A DNA stretch of 64,000 nucleotides from Nonomuraea montanisoli (lineage in GTDB: Bacteria; Actinomycetota; Actinomycetes; Streptosporangiales; Streptosporangiaceae): assembly GCF_013363975.1 (NCBI RefSeq), contig NZ_JABWGN010000004.1:1-64000 (forward strand). Direction: 5' to 3'. Positions 1 through 7,601 of this stretch are shown here, in pieces. The translations under genes and the position numbers were made by a program. Numbering within the stretch: position 1 is the first letter of the stretch; each line of letters opens with the position of its first letter. The notes under the pieces were generated by a model. It ran no database searches. It was not told the DNA's origin and worked only from the letters and a program-made list of their open reading frames with translations.

Positions 1-204
<204 letters not shown>

Positions 205-290
205 TCATGATGGGGGCATGCCGGGACGGCGCCCGCGACGGACGGCCCGCCGGGCATGGCGGTCCTCGCCCTCCCGGCACACGCGTGCGG

Positions 291-317
291 TTGGCACTCT
301 CGACGTGCGAGTGCCAG
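291..317. promoter_or_regulatory. CIRCE operator (HrcA binding site) of groEL
   Basis: TTGGCACTC, nine bases, then GAGTGCCAG: the nine-base arms match in 8 of 9 positions and fit the CIRCE consensus TTAGCACTC-N9-GAGTGCTAA. It lies 99 bp upstream of the groEL start, so HrcA repression of this heat-shock gene is expected. Confidence 0.9.
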
Positions 318-327
318 GCGTCCCCCG

Positions 328-390
328 CACTCTATCCACAAACTTGCGTGCCACGCATCAAGTGCGCGCCACGCAACATCGGATAGAGTG
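328..390. promoter_or_regulatory. Nested inverted repeats upstream of the TetR gene (probable operators)
   Basis: An outer perfect 10-bp inverted repeat (CACTCTATCC at 328-337, GGATAGAGTG at 381-390) encloses two near-identical 13-bp palindromes: TGCGTGCCACGCA at 345-357, perfect around one central base, and TGCGCGCCACGCA at 363-375, with one mismatch. Their centres are 18 bp apart. The array ends 5 bp before the TetR start, so autoregulation by two dimers is the natural reading. The rightmost arm may also hold the -10 region (inference). Confidence 0.6.
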
Positions 391-395
391 TGCTC

Positions 396-995
396 ATGAA
401 CGACGACGCCATGGATCTGCGGACGCGCAACAAGCGGGCCACCCGGGACGCCATCAGCAACGCCGCGCTGCGCCTGGCCATCGAGCAGGGCCCCAGCGGG
501 CTGGCCCTGGTCCGCGTCCACGACATCGCCTCGGCCGCGGGCGTCTCCCCCCGCACGTACAACAACTACTTCTCCAGCAGGGAGGAGGCGATCTGCGCCT
601 TGCAGGCCGACCAGGCGGGGCGGGCGGGGCGGGCGCTGCGCGCGCGGCCGGCCGGCGAGCCGCTCGAACAGGCCGTCGTCGCCGCGATGGTCGAGCTCTA
701 CACCGACCCCGAGCCCGACCGGGCCGGCCTGCGCATGATCATGTCGACGCCCGAGCTGGAGGGCGAGGCGCTGAAGGCGTTCACCATGGCGGAAGGCCCG
801 CTGGCGGAGGCGATCGCGGCGCGCACCGGCGCCGATCCCGAACGCGACCTGTTCCCGGCCGTCACGGCCGCCTCGGTCGCCGGCGCGATCCGCGTGGCCG
901 GACGCCACTGGCTCGCCCCCGGCAACACCGACTCCTTCGCCGCCGTCCTGACCCGCGCCCTGTCCTGCGTCTTCCCCGCCACGCATCCCTCCTGA
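396..995 (+). CDS. TetR/AcrR family transcriptional regulator
   Basis: 199 residues. The N-terminal helix-turn-helix is clear: [22 protein letters not shown], then [24 protein letters not shown], the recognition helix and 'YF.SKE'-like motif of the family. The C-terminal half is an all-helical ligand domain of the kind found in actinobacterial acyl-CoA-responsive TetR proteins; the ligand is unknown. The ATG at 396 is preferred over an in-frame GTG at 390, but neither has a good ribosome site, so the mRNA may be nearly leaderless. No obvious target enzyme is adjacent; the operators just upstream suggest autoregulation. Confidence 0.9.
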   Translation: MNDDAMDLRTRNKRATRDAISNAALRLAIEQGPSGLALVRVHDIASAAGVSPRTYNNYFSSREEAICALQADQAGRAGRALRARPAGEPLEQAVVAAMVELYTDPEPDRAGLRMIMSTPELEGEALKAFTMAEGPLAEAIAARTGADPERDLFPAVTAASVAGAIRVAGRHWLAPGNTDSFAAVLTRALSCVFPATHPS

Positions 996-1068
996 CCCGC
1001 GCGCCGGCCCGGGCCTCCGGGCCTCGCCGCCGTCCCCGCCGGACGGTCCGCGACCGGCGCGGACGGGT

Positions 1069-1566
1069 TCAGCCGTCCTGGTGCGGGGTGAAGCCGAGGG
1101 ATTCGTAGAGTCGGCGGGCCCGGACGTTGTCCTCCGTCACCGCGAGCGACAGCAGGGAGTGGCCCTGCTCGCCGAGGGCGCGCATGCTCGCCTCGACCAG
1201 CCGCCGCCCCAGCCCGCGGCCGACATGTGAGGGCGCGGTGAAGACGTACGCCAGCAGCGGCACCTCCTGCCACACCGTCACCAGGGCGGCGGCCACGGCG
1301 CGGCCCTCGTCCTCGGCGACGAAGGAGGCCGCGGGCTGGAAGGGGCCGTGTTCACCGGTGAAGGCGAGGCGTATCTCCTCCGTCGCCGCGGCGACGCTGT
1401 CCCCGGCGTCGGGCTCGTCGGGCGTTCCGCGGTACGCGTCCCACATCAGCCGGCCCAGGGCGGGCAGGTCGGCCGGCACCGGGTGCCGGAAGGCGTGAGC
1501 CGGAAGCTCCCGCGGCAGCGTCACGTCGAGACGGAACCGCTTCGGCTCCTCGGGGGGATGCGTCAT
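1069..1566 (-). CDS. GNAT family N-acetyltransferase
   Basis: About 165 residues with the GNAT fold. The acetyl-CoA pyrophosphate loop is visible as [15 protein letters not shown] (Q/R-x-x-G-x-G/A motif A), and the C-terminal [13 protein letters not shown] is motif B. The acceptor substrate cannot be told. The in-frame GTG at 1578 is an alternative start, but it sits one base from the AAGGAG ribosome site, whereas the ATG at 1566 is 13 bases from it, so the start is uncertain. Transcribed convergently toward the TetR gene. A tandem 18-bp repeat lies immediately upstream. Confidence 0.85.
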   Translation of the reverse strand: MTHPPEEPKRFRLDVTLPRELPAHAFRHPVPADLPALGRLMWDAYRGTPDEPDAGDSVAAATEEIRLAFTGEHGPFQPAASFVAEDEGRAVAAALVTVWQEVPLLAYVFTAPSHVGRGLGRRLVEASMRALGEQGHSLLSLAVTEDNVRARRLYESLGFTPHQDG

Positions 1567-1582
1567 GTCGTCGGCCACACTC

Positions 1583-1618
1583 CTTGTTCTCGAGGCACGT
1601 CTTGTTCTCAGGGCACGT
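1583..1618. repeat. Two tandem 18-bp direct repeats upstream of the GNAT gene
   Basis: CTTGTTCTCGAGGCACGT at 1583-1600 is followed directly by CTTGTTCTCAGGGCACGT at 1601-1618, which differ at two adjacent positions. The array starts just upstream of the acetyltransferase start and includes its ribosome site in the first copy. It may be an operator pair or a recent slippage duplication. Confidence 0.6.
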
Positions 1619-1891
1619 CAGCGGTGGGGCCCGAGTGATCAACCGTACAGCCCGGCGAGAGGGCGGGGTGGCGCGGGAAGGCGATGATCGGCCACCATCG
1701 TCGGCATGACGAGCGGAAAGGGCGGTCCCCGCCCAGGCCGTTGAGACTCATGGTCGGCGAGGCATCCACGGGGTTGTAGATCAAGCCCGCCCGCTGAGGG
1801 AGCAAGTTCACCCTGCAGTGCCGCCAGGCGAATGCTGACAGGGATTCTCTCGGAATCGACCGTTATTGAGAGCGATGCCCATCCTTCCTCC
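1619..1891. other. Intergenic stretch with no recognisable gene
   Basis: Between the GNAT promoter repeats and the 3' end of the TrmO-like gene I see no convincing coding sequence. A reverse reading frame spans 1608-1811, but it has no ribosome site and no family features. No terminator hairpin with a T-tract is obvious. Confidence 0.5.
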
Positions 1892-2362
1892 TCAGTAGTA
1901 GCGGGCCATGAGTTCGGTCGCCCAGGCCGGTTGGGTGACCGGTTGACGGGGGGCGAACTCGATCAGGTATGGCTTGATGTCCAGGACCGGCGTGCCGGAA
2001 AGTGCGTCCAGGTCGGCGACATGCACGTCCAAGCCGTCCACGGTGAGTAGGCGGCAGCGGGAGACGCCCAGGCGGTTGGGGCGGTATGGCCCACGGTGGG
2101 CGAAGACTCCGACGGGTGCCGCCATCGGGTTTCCTCGTGGGGAGCGAGGCCGGCTGTTCACCGTCGCCGGATCGATGCGGTCGAAGAGGAAGACGATCTC
2201 CAGGTGGGAGAAGTGCTCAAGGCCGAGCACCGTCGAGGTGGTGAAGGATGCGCCGTCAAGCCGGATCACGGCTCGCGCGTCGTGCCAGTTGTCTTCGTAC
2301 ATCTCGCTGCGACCGCCTACGACGTGGCCGATGGGGCGCAGGGTCACGGTCTTCGCTGTCAT
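1892..2362 (-). CDS. TrmO/TsaA-like SAM-dependent methyltransferase
   Basis: 156 residues. The family (UPF0066, VirR/TsaA/TrmO) N6-methylates threonylcarbamoyl-adenosine in tRNA in E. coli. The hallmark segments are VTLRPIGHVVGG near the N-terminus, LEHFSHLEIVFLFDR, and GVFAHRGPYRPNRLGVSRCRLL, matching the conserved 'hFSHi-vif' and 'GvfatRsP-RPNpig' motifs, then LDIKPYL. An AGGAGA ribosome site precedes the ATG. The start overlaps the last bases of a truncated DoxX-like gene by 4 bp. Such short stand-alone proteins in actinobacteria may have other substrates. Confidence 0.85.
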   Translation of the reverse strand: MTAKTVTLRPIGHVVGGRSEMYEDNWHDARAVIRLDGASFTTSTVLGLEHFSHLEIVFLFDRIDPATVNSRPRSPRGNPMAAPVGVFAHRGPYRPNRLGVSRCRLLTVDGLDVHVADLDALSGTPVLDIKPYLIEFAPRQPVTQPAWATELMARYY

Positions 2363-2565
2363 GGTGATCTCCTGGTTCTGGGCTGCCCCCGGCGGCCATC
2401 CAGCGTCGATGCACCTCCGATCAGCCGGAGCTGGGTGAGGGTGAATTCCTCCCCCCAGGACGCCATGGGGCGCAGTTTCTCCTTGCGCTGGGCGGCATGC
2501 GTGATCCCGGCCAGGCCGAAGACAGCGGCCAGGACGGCCTGCAGCCCCCACAGGGACACGTTCAC
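2359..2565 (-). pseudogene. Truncated DoxX-like membrane protein
   Basis: 68 codons from a GTG with a strong GGAAGGAGA ribosome site. MNVSLWGLQAVLAAVFGLAGITH, then KEKLRPMASWGEEFTLTQLRLIGG, is the first transmembrane helix and loop of the DoxX-like family, which is usually about 110-130 residues with four helices. After the 'LIG' motif the reading frame degenerates to an arginine-rich tail and stops inside the trmO start. Helices 2-4 are absent from all frames, so this looks like a deletion product rather than a sequencing frameshift. Confidence 0.65.
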
Positions 2566-2598
2566 GTCAGTTGCTCTCCTTCCTTCAGCGTTCTTGGC

Positions 2599-3396
2599 CT
2601 AGTAACGGCCGAGGGTGCCGCGGTGCCGGGCGAGGTGTTCGAGCCGGTTGAACAGGACCACCCCGACCGCCGTGATGAGGAGCGGCTGGGCCAGCAGCCA
2701 GCCGAGACCCCAGCCGGTCGGGAGGGCGGCCAGGGAGTGCCCGCCGAGCAGGATGTCGCGCATCGCCTCGACGCCGGGCGCGATGGGGACGGCCAGGCGG
2801 CTGAGGAAGGCGATCGAGTCGGGCATGGCGGCCAGGGGGACCAGGGTGCCGCCAGCGATGGCGTAGACGGCCACGGACAACTGGGTGATGATCTCGATGC
2901 GTTTGAACACCAAGGTCAGGCCGCACAAGATGAGCGCGAGCCCGCAGGTGCCCAGCACGATGGCGGCCAGCGGCACGATCACCTGCGCGTCGACGGGCAG
3001 CCGCCCACCCTGGAAGCTGATGGCAACGGCGCCGGTGACCAGGACGGCCAGCGCTGTGGGGACGGCCGCGATCACGGCGGCGACCTGGCGGCCGAGGATG
3101 CTCGCGGCCGAGGGCAGCGGGGTCAGACAGGTCTGTTCCAGTACGCCCGACTGGATGTCGTCCAGGTAGCTCCAGAACACGCGGTTGACCTGCTCGTGGA
3201 TGAAGGTCAACGCCACCATGCCGAGCAGCACCGGCGGCAGCAGATCCGCACGCAGCTGCCCACGTCCCATGAACAGCACGATGAGCAGGTAGAACAGCGG
3301 AAACGTGATCATCTCCATGAGGACTTCGCGCCATCCGGTGAGCAGCCCGAGCAGGCCCTTGCGGACTTCGGCGGCCAATCCCCGGATGAAGGTCAT
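2599..3396 (-). CDS. ABC-2 type transporter permease
   Basis: 265 residues with six hydrophobic segments in the DrrB/ABC-2 pattern. The cytoplasmic N-terminus MTFIRGLAAEVRKGLLGLLTG leads into the first membrane helix, and LEQTCLTPLPSAASILGRQ is the coupling-helix region typical of the family. The ATG at 3396 overlaps the stop of the upstream permease by 4 bp (ATGA), so the two were co-transcribed. A 5' extension of the frame reads through the neighbour and is not real. No ATP-binding subunit is present nearby, and the upstream partner is truncated, so the exporter may no longer be functional. Confidence 0.85.
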   Translation of the reverse strand: MTFIRGLAAEVRKGLLGLLTGWREVLMEMITFPLFYLLIVLFMGRGQLRADLLPPVLLGMVALTFIHEQVNRVFWSYLDDIQSGVLEQTCLTPLPSAASILGRQVAAVIAAVPTALAVLVTGAVAISFQGGRLPVDAQVIVPLAAIVLGTCGLALILCGLTLVFKRIEIITQLSVAVYAIAGGTLVPLAAMPDSIAFLSRLAVPIAPGVEAMRDILLGGHSLAALPTGWGLGWLLAQPLLITAVGVVLFNRLEHLARHRGTLGRY

Positions 3397-3920
3397 GACG
3401 ACTCCAGGGCTCGTCGATGGTTGCGGACGAACAGCAGACCGGCGACGGCAGTGAGGACGAGGGTGTGGGCCAGCAGCCAGGGCAGCGTGCCGCCGGCCCA
3501 GACCTCGGCCAGGGTCCATCCTCCGAACAGCGTCTGGGTCAGCGCCTCGATGCCCAGCGTCGTGGGGAGGAGTCTGGCCGCCGCGGCCAGCCAGTCCGGA
3601 TACAGGTGCAGCGGCAGGAACGAGCCGTTGAGCAGCAGCACCAGCGACGTGAACAGTGACTGGAGGGCGCCGATCATCGGCGAGACCAGGGCGAGGGACG
3701 CCAGCAGGAAGGTGAAGGCGAGCGCGTCGACCACCAGGAGCGCGGCGGGCAGGAGCGCCGCCCAGCGCACGGGGACGGCGATCTGGGCCACGAGCATCGG
3801 GACGAGCGCGGCGACGGCGGCCACGGCCAGCCCGAACGCCGAAGCGGTGATCAGCCGGCCGAGCATCAGCAGCGACGGGGGCGCCGGGCTGGCCGCCGAT
3901 GGAATGCCGTTCGCCACCAT
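3393..3920 (-). pseudogene. 5'-truncated ABC-2 type permease
   Basis: About 175 recognisable residues: LMLGRLITASAFGLAVAAVA through four to five hydrophobic helices to LFVRNHRR, with the family segment FLLASLALVSPMIGALQS. Members are usually 230-270 residues, with an N-terminal cytoplasmic stretch, first helix and extracellular loop; these are missing. Upstream of about 3920 the sequence belongs to an unrelated relic on the other strand. The frame stays open to 4064 only as a shadow of that relic. It overlaps the downstream permease by 4 bp. Confidence 0.65.
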
Positions 3921-4390
3921 CACCGCGATCTCACCCGGTGACCGCTGGTGGCTCGCCGAGGACTTCGGCGGAGTGGATGGCCGGGCGGTCCCCGCAGAGC
4001 GGCGTCGCGCCTGCCTGACCCAGCTCGTCAGGGTGCAGAAGGAGACCCTGGCCCGCGACGACATCTGGCGGGCGCCCAGACTTCCGAAGAACCTGGACCG
4101 GGCACTGGGCGGCGAGGAAGCCGACCGGCTGCAGGCACTGACCCCCTACCTGGTCGAGTGCGCCGAACGCCTGGACGAGGCGGGCATCCCGGCGACGATC
4201 GTCCACCGCGATCTCCGTCCGGGCAACGTGGTCGTGCGCGAGGAGGGGATCCTTTGCACGACTGGAGCTTCGCCCGACCAGGCCATCAACGGTTGGCGAA
4301 AGCAGGGCTCATCGGTCGCGCTCAGGATCCGCTCGACGCCCAGGACCGACCCGCAGCCAAGGCCAGGACCTGACTTCGCCCCAGCTCCCC
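3921..4390 (+). pseudogene. Aminoglycoside phosphotransferase (APH/choline kinase fold) relic
   Basis: The frame reads AISPGDRWWLAEDFGG, then a helical segment with RLDEAGIPATIVHRDLRPGN, the Brenner catalytic-loop motif H-x-D-x4-N of APH kinases. A few codons later the metal-binding motif appears as HDWSFARPGH, but in a different frame, so one base has been lost near 4250. The N-terminal ATP-binding lobe is missing and the C-terminus decays. It lies head-on against the truncated permease, marking a recombination junction. Confidence 0.7.
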
Positions 4391-4469
4391 GAGGGCGCCG
4401 CACCGCGCCAGCCCTTGAGTTCGACATCGGACGCGCGAACCCGGCTACGACCGCGCTCGCGCAAAATAT

Positions 4470-4483
4470 ATAGACTGGTCTAT
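4470..4483. promoter_or_regulatory. TetR operator, LmrA/QdoR-box type
   Basis: ATAGAC-TG-GTCTAT is a perfect 6-bp-arm palindrome in an AT-rich setting, 10 bp before the TetR start codon. It resembles the TAGACCAGTCTA-type boxes bound by LmrA/YxaF-like TetR proteins. Autoregulation of the TetR-reductase operon is inferred. Confidence 0.7.
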
Positions 4484-4492
4484 TATCCAACC

Positions 4493-5119
4493 ATGACCGA
4501 AACGAAGGGCGCCAGGACCAGCGCGCGGCTGGTGGAGGCGATGCTGGAGCTGATCCAGGCCAGGGGGTACAGCGGCACGGGTCTCAACACCGTGGTGGAG
4601 CAGGCGGGCGCCCCCAAGGGCTCGCTGTACTTCCACTTCCCCGAGGGCAAGGAGGCCCTCGGGGAGAGGGCCGTGGAGCTGGCGGCCGGACGGTTCCGCG
4701 ACCTCCTGGCCGAGTCGGCGGCGGCCCCGGAAGGCCCGGCGAGCGGGGCGGAGGGAGCCGGCGCCGTGGTCTGCCGGGTGATCGACGTGCTCGCCCGTAT
4801 GGTCGAGGACAGCGACTACCAGCTCGGATGCCCGGTCTCGGTGGTCACGCTGGAGATGGGCGCGCAGAGCGAGCGGCTGCGCGACGCCTGCGCGAACGCC
4901 TTCGACTCCTGGATCACGCCCGTGGCCGACCATCTCGCCGCCCACGGCCGCCCCCTCCCGGAGGCCCGCACCCTGGCGACGGCCGTGGTCAGCACGGTGG
5001 AGGGCGCGATGATCGTCTCGCGCGCCCAGCGGTCGACGGAGCCGTTGCGCTGCGCCGCCCACGCCGTCACCGTGCTGCTGGACGGGCATGACGCCGCGAC
5101 CGCGAAGGCGGCGTCGTGA
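4493..5119 (+). CDS. TetR family regulator (LmrA/YxaF-like)
   Basis: 208 residues. Helix-turn-helix: LVEAMLELIQARGYSGTGLNTVV, then EQAGAPKGSLYFHFPEGKEAL, the signature of the LmrA/YxaF/DhaR subgroup ('GAPKGSLYhHFPgGKe-L'). The middle segment DYQLGCPVSVVTLEM is also typical of that subgroup's C-terminal domain. The gene overlaps the following reductase by 4 bp (GTGA), so the regulator and enzyme are translated together. The operator at 4470-4483 indicates autorepression. Ligands of relatives are small hydrophobic or aromatic compounds. Confidence 0.92.
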   Translation: MTETKGARTSARLVEAMLELIQARGYSGTGLNTVVEQAGAPKGSLYFHFPEGKEALGERAVELAAGRFRDLLAESAAAPEGPASGAEGAGAVVCRVIDVLARMVEDSDYQLGCPVSVVTLEMGAQSERLRDACANAFDSWITPVADHLAAHGRPLPEARTLATAVVSTVEGAMIVSRAQRSTEPLRCAAHAVTVLLDGHDAATAKAAS

Positions 5120-6156
5120 GGCCGGCGGAGCGGCGCGCCCTGGTGTTCGGGGCGACCGGCTTCGTCGGCCGTCACCTGGTCCTCGCCCTCGGCCGGGCCG
5201 GGGTGCGGGTCGGCACGGCCACCCGGAGCGGCGAGTCGTACCGGCGGCTCGCCGCCTGGCTGGCCGGGCACGGTCACCACCCGGCCCCGGCCGATCTGCG
5301 CGTCGACTTCGGCGCACCGGCGCTCACCCGCGACGATGTCACGGCGTGGGACGACGTCACCGAGGTCTACAACTGCGCCGGCGCCTACCGGTTCGGGATG
5401 ACGGCGGAGGAGGCCCGCCGGGCCAACGTCGAGAGCGTCCGCGCGGTCGTCGCCCTCGCGGCGCGGCTGCCGCGGCTGCGCCGCCTGGTCCACGTCTCCG
5501 GCTACCGGGTGGGCGGGCAGGATCCGGCGCTGATCCCCTGGAGCGACGAGCGGCGGCGACGCGTCTACCGGGCCCTCGGCGCGTACGAGGCGTCGAAGGT
5601 GGAGGCGGACGCCATGCTGCGGGCCGTCGCGGACCAGGCGGGCGTCCCGTGGTCGGTCGTGAACCCGTCCAGCGTGATCGGCGACAGCGTCACCGGCGAG
5701 TCCGACCAGCTTCTCGGGCTCGCGTCGAGCGTGGAGGAGATCTGGCGGGGCGCCATGCCGGCGCTGCCGGGCGGGGCGCGCACGTTCGTGCCGGTCGTCA
5801 CGGTGGACCACCTCGCCCGGTTCATGATGCTGCTGCCGGTGGACGCGGCCGCCGAGCGCGGCTCGTACTGGGTGCTCGACGACGACACCCCGGCCCTGCC
5901 CGACCTGCTCACGCTCATCGCGCGGCACTACGGGGTCAAGGTTCCGCGGGCGCGCGTGCCCGTGCCGCTCCTCAGGCGCCTGCCGCGCCGGATCACGCGG
6001 ACCGATCCGGAGACGCTGACGTTCCTGTCGAGCGACCGCTACCCGACCGGGCCCGCGAACGCCCTGGCCGCCCGGCACGGCCTGACCATGCCCGACGTCA
6101 CCACCTCGCTCCTGCGCTGGGCCGACCACCTGGCTGCGCACCATTTCACGGCGTGA
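5116..6156 (+). CDS. NAD-dependent epimerase/dehydratase-family reductase
   Basis: 346 residues, extended SDR. RRALVFGATGFVGRHLV is the Rossmann G-x-x-G-x-x-G motif, and YEASK (about residue 155) supplies the catalytic Tyr and Lys. The fold resembles dihydroflavonol reductase or 3-beta-hydroxysteroid dehydrogenase-like enzymes, so reduction or oxidation of a small hydrophobic alcohol or ketone is likely; the substrate is unknown. It starts at a GTG overlapping the TetR stop, and its 3' end overlaps the convergent downstream gene by 11 bp. Confidence 0.85.
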   Translation: MRPAERRALVFGATGFVGRHLVLALGRAGVRVGTATRSGESYRRLAAWLAGHGHHPAPADLRVDFGAPALTRDDVTAWDDVTEVYNCAGAYRFGMTAEEARRANVESVRAVVALAARLPRLRRLVHVSGYRVGGQDPALIPWSDERRRRVYRALGAYEASKVEADAMLRAVADQAGVPWSVVNPSSVIGDSVTGESDQLLGLASSVEEIWRGAMPALPGGARTFVPVVTVDHLARFMMLLPVDAAAERGSYWVLDDDTPALPDLLTLIARHYGVKVPRARVPVPLLRRLPRRITRTDPETLTFLSSDRYPTGPANALAARHGLTMPDVTTSLLRWADHLAAHHFTA

Positions 6157-6592
6157 CGTCGTCGGTGTCGCGGGCCGGTTCGAGGTTGGCCGTCATGCGT
6201 TCGAGGACGCTGACGGCCGTCCGGTACTCGTCGAGCGAGATGCCGCTCATGGACAGCTCGCGGAACGCGCCGACCCGCTCGGCGACCCGGGCCAAGCGCC
6301 CGGCGCCCTCGGCGGTGAGGGCGAGCCGGCCCGGCGCGGGGCGGGCCGCCCAGCCGCCGGCCAGCACGGCGTCGATGGCGGCGGCCAGCGCGGGGGCGTC
6401 GCCGTTGGCGGCGAGCACCGACACGACCTCGGCGTCGGTGACGTCCCGGGCCTCCGGCACGTGCGAGCCGTCCTGGACGACGTTCAGCACCTGCCAGGCG
6501 AGCCGGGTGAGGCCGAACTCCGCCAGCATGCCGTTCATGTGGAGGGTGAGGGCCTGGTCGGCGCGGTTGAGCCAGTAGCCGATCGGCTTCAT
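6146..6592 (-). CDS. MarR-like winged-helix protein
   Basis: 148 residues. MKPIGYWLNRADQALTLHMNGMLAEFGLTRLAWQVLNVV is the MarR dimerisation helix and start of the winged helix, but the DNA-recognition segment (EVVSVLAANGDAPALAAAIDAVLAGG) is degenerate relative to canonical MarR, and the wing is reduced (RLALTAEGAGRLA). It probably regulates the adjacent NmrA-like gene, from which it is separated by 14 bp on the same strand; binding activity is uncertain. Confidence 0.75.
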   Translation of the reverse strand: MKPIGYWLNRADQALTLHMNGMLAEFGLTRLAWQVLNVVQDGSHVPEARDVTDAEVVSVLAANGDAPALAAAIDAVLAGGWAARPAPGRLALTAEGAGRLARVAERVGAFRELSMSGISLDEYRTAVSVLERMTANLEPARDTDDVTP

Positions 6593-6606
6593 GGAGGGTG
6601 CTCCGT

Positions 6607-7494
6607 TCAGTGGCGGGAGGCCGCGGGCGAGGACGACAGGAGGGCGGGCCAGTCCTGGGCGGCGGCCCAGTCGGCGAAGCCGTGCCAGCCCACCTCCGGG
6701 TGGTCGCGGCGCAGCCCGGCGACGTCCACGTCGAGGCCCACCTCGGTGAAGTAGGCGAACATGGCCGCCAGGTCGTCCGAGCGCTGCCTGACGTACGCGA
6801 GAGGCACCTCCCGGTGCGCGATCGGGGCGCCGATGGCGGAGGCGAGGATCTCGGCCATCTGGGCGGGAGTGCGCTCGTCGGAGGCGATGTCGATGCGGCG
6901 GCCGATGAACTCGGCGCGGCGCCGGAAGGCCAGCGCGGCGAACGCGCCGATGTCGGCGGCGGGGATGAGCGCGAGCGGTTGATCGGCGGGCATCGGCCAG
7001 GCGAACGTGCCCTCGCGCAGCCCGTCGAGCGTCCACCCGCTCGCGTAGTTGTCCATGAACGCGGCCGGCGCGATCACCGTCCACGGCACGCCGGAGGCGG
7101 CCAGGTGCTGCTCGACGAGCCGCTTGCTCGCATAGTGCGGGACGCCGGTGTCGCGGTCGGCGTGGGCGGCGGAGGTGAACACGACGTGCCCGAGACGGGC
7201 GGCCGCCGCGGCGTCGACGAGGGACTTGCCCTGGCGGACCTCGGTGGCGATGTCGGTGCCGAACGGCGTGGTGACCGCGAACAGCGCGTCGGCCCCCGCG
7301 AGCGCGGCGTCGAGGGAGGCGCGGTCGTCGAAGCCGGCGCGGCGGACGTCGGCGCCGAGGGCCTTGAGCGCCTCGGCGGCGGCTGAGCCGGGGTCGCGGG
7401 TGAGCGCGCGCACCTGATGGCCGGCGTCGAGGAGCGCGCGGGCGGTGGCCCCGCCCTGGGCGCCGGTGGCGCCGGTGACGGCGACGGTGAGCAT
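6607..7494 (-). CDS. NmrA-like NAD(P)-binding oxidoreductase
   Basis: 295 residues, atypical SDR. MLTVAVTGATGAQGGATARALLDAGHQVRALTR carries the NmrA nucleotide-binding motif G-x-x-G-x-x-G. HYASKRLVEQHL is the weak Y-x-x-K-like site, and VPWTVIAPAAFMDNY is the conserved substrate-loop region. NmrA-like proteins are either NAD(P)(H) sensors or quinone/aldehyde reductases. The gene is divergent from a MarR gene with repeats between them, implying MarR control, and is followed by the MarR-like gene at 6146-6592. Confidence 0.87.
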   Translation of the reverse strand: MLTVAVTGATGAQGGATARALLDAGHQVRALTRDPGSAAAEALKALGADVRRAGFDDRASLDAALAGADALFAVTTPFGTDIATEVRQGKSLVDAAAAARLGHVVFTSAAHADRDTGVPHYASKRLVEQHLAASGVPWTVIAPAAFMDNYASGWTLDGLREGTFAWPMPADQPLALIPAADIGAFAALAFRRRAEFIGRRIDIASDERTPAQMAEILASAIGAPIAHREVPLAYVRQRSDDLAAMFAYFTEVGLDVDVAGLRRDHPEVGWHGFADWAAAQDWPALLSSSPAASRH

Positions 7495-7512
7495 GGAGGT
7501 CTCCAGGTTGCT

Positions 7513-7578
7513 AGAATTGCTGTGTGGCGCATTAAGTGCGCCGCGCAGCAGATTAGCACGAGAATTGCTGCGTCGCAC
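7513..7578. promoter_or_regulatory. Operator region between nmrA-like and marR genes
   Basis: Two direct repeats, AGAATTGCTGTGTGGCGC at 7513-7530 and AGAATTGCTGCGTCGCAC at 7561-7578 (15 of 18 identical), flank a palindrome GGCGCA-TTAAG-TGCGCC at 7526-7542. They fill the 107-bp divergent region and probably bind the MarR protein encoded to the right. Confidence 0.6.
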
Positions 7579-7601
7579 AGCTATTTGGGACGGTGATCGC
7601 G

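Noticed and set aside
1608..1811. Small reverse-strand frame of 67 codons
   Set aside because: No ribosome site, no homologous pattern; it lies in what appears to be plain intergenic DNA.
2497..4473. A 658-codon open frame on the plus strand
   Set aside because: It is the shadow of the reverse-strand permease genes, arginine/glycine-rich with no family features except the real APH fragment at its 3' end.
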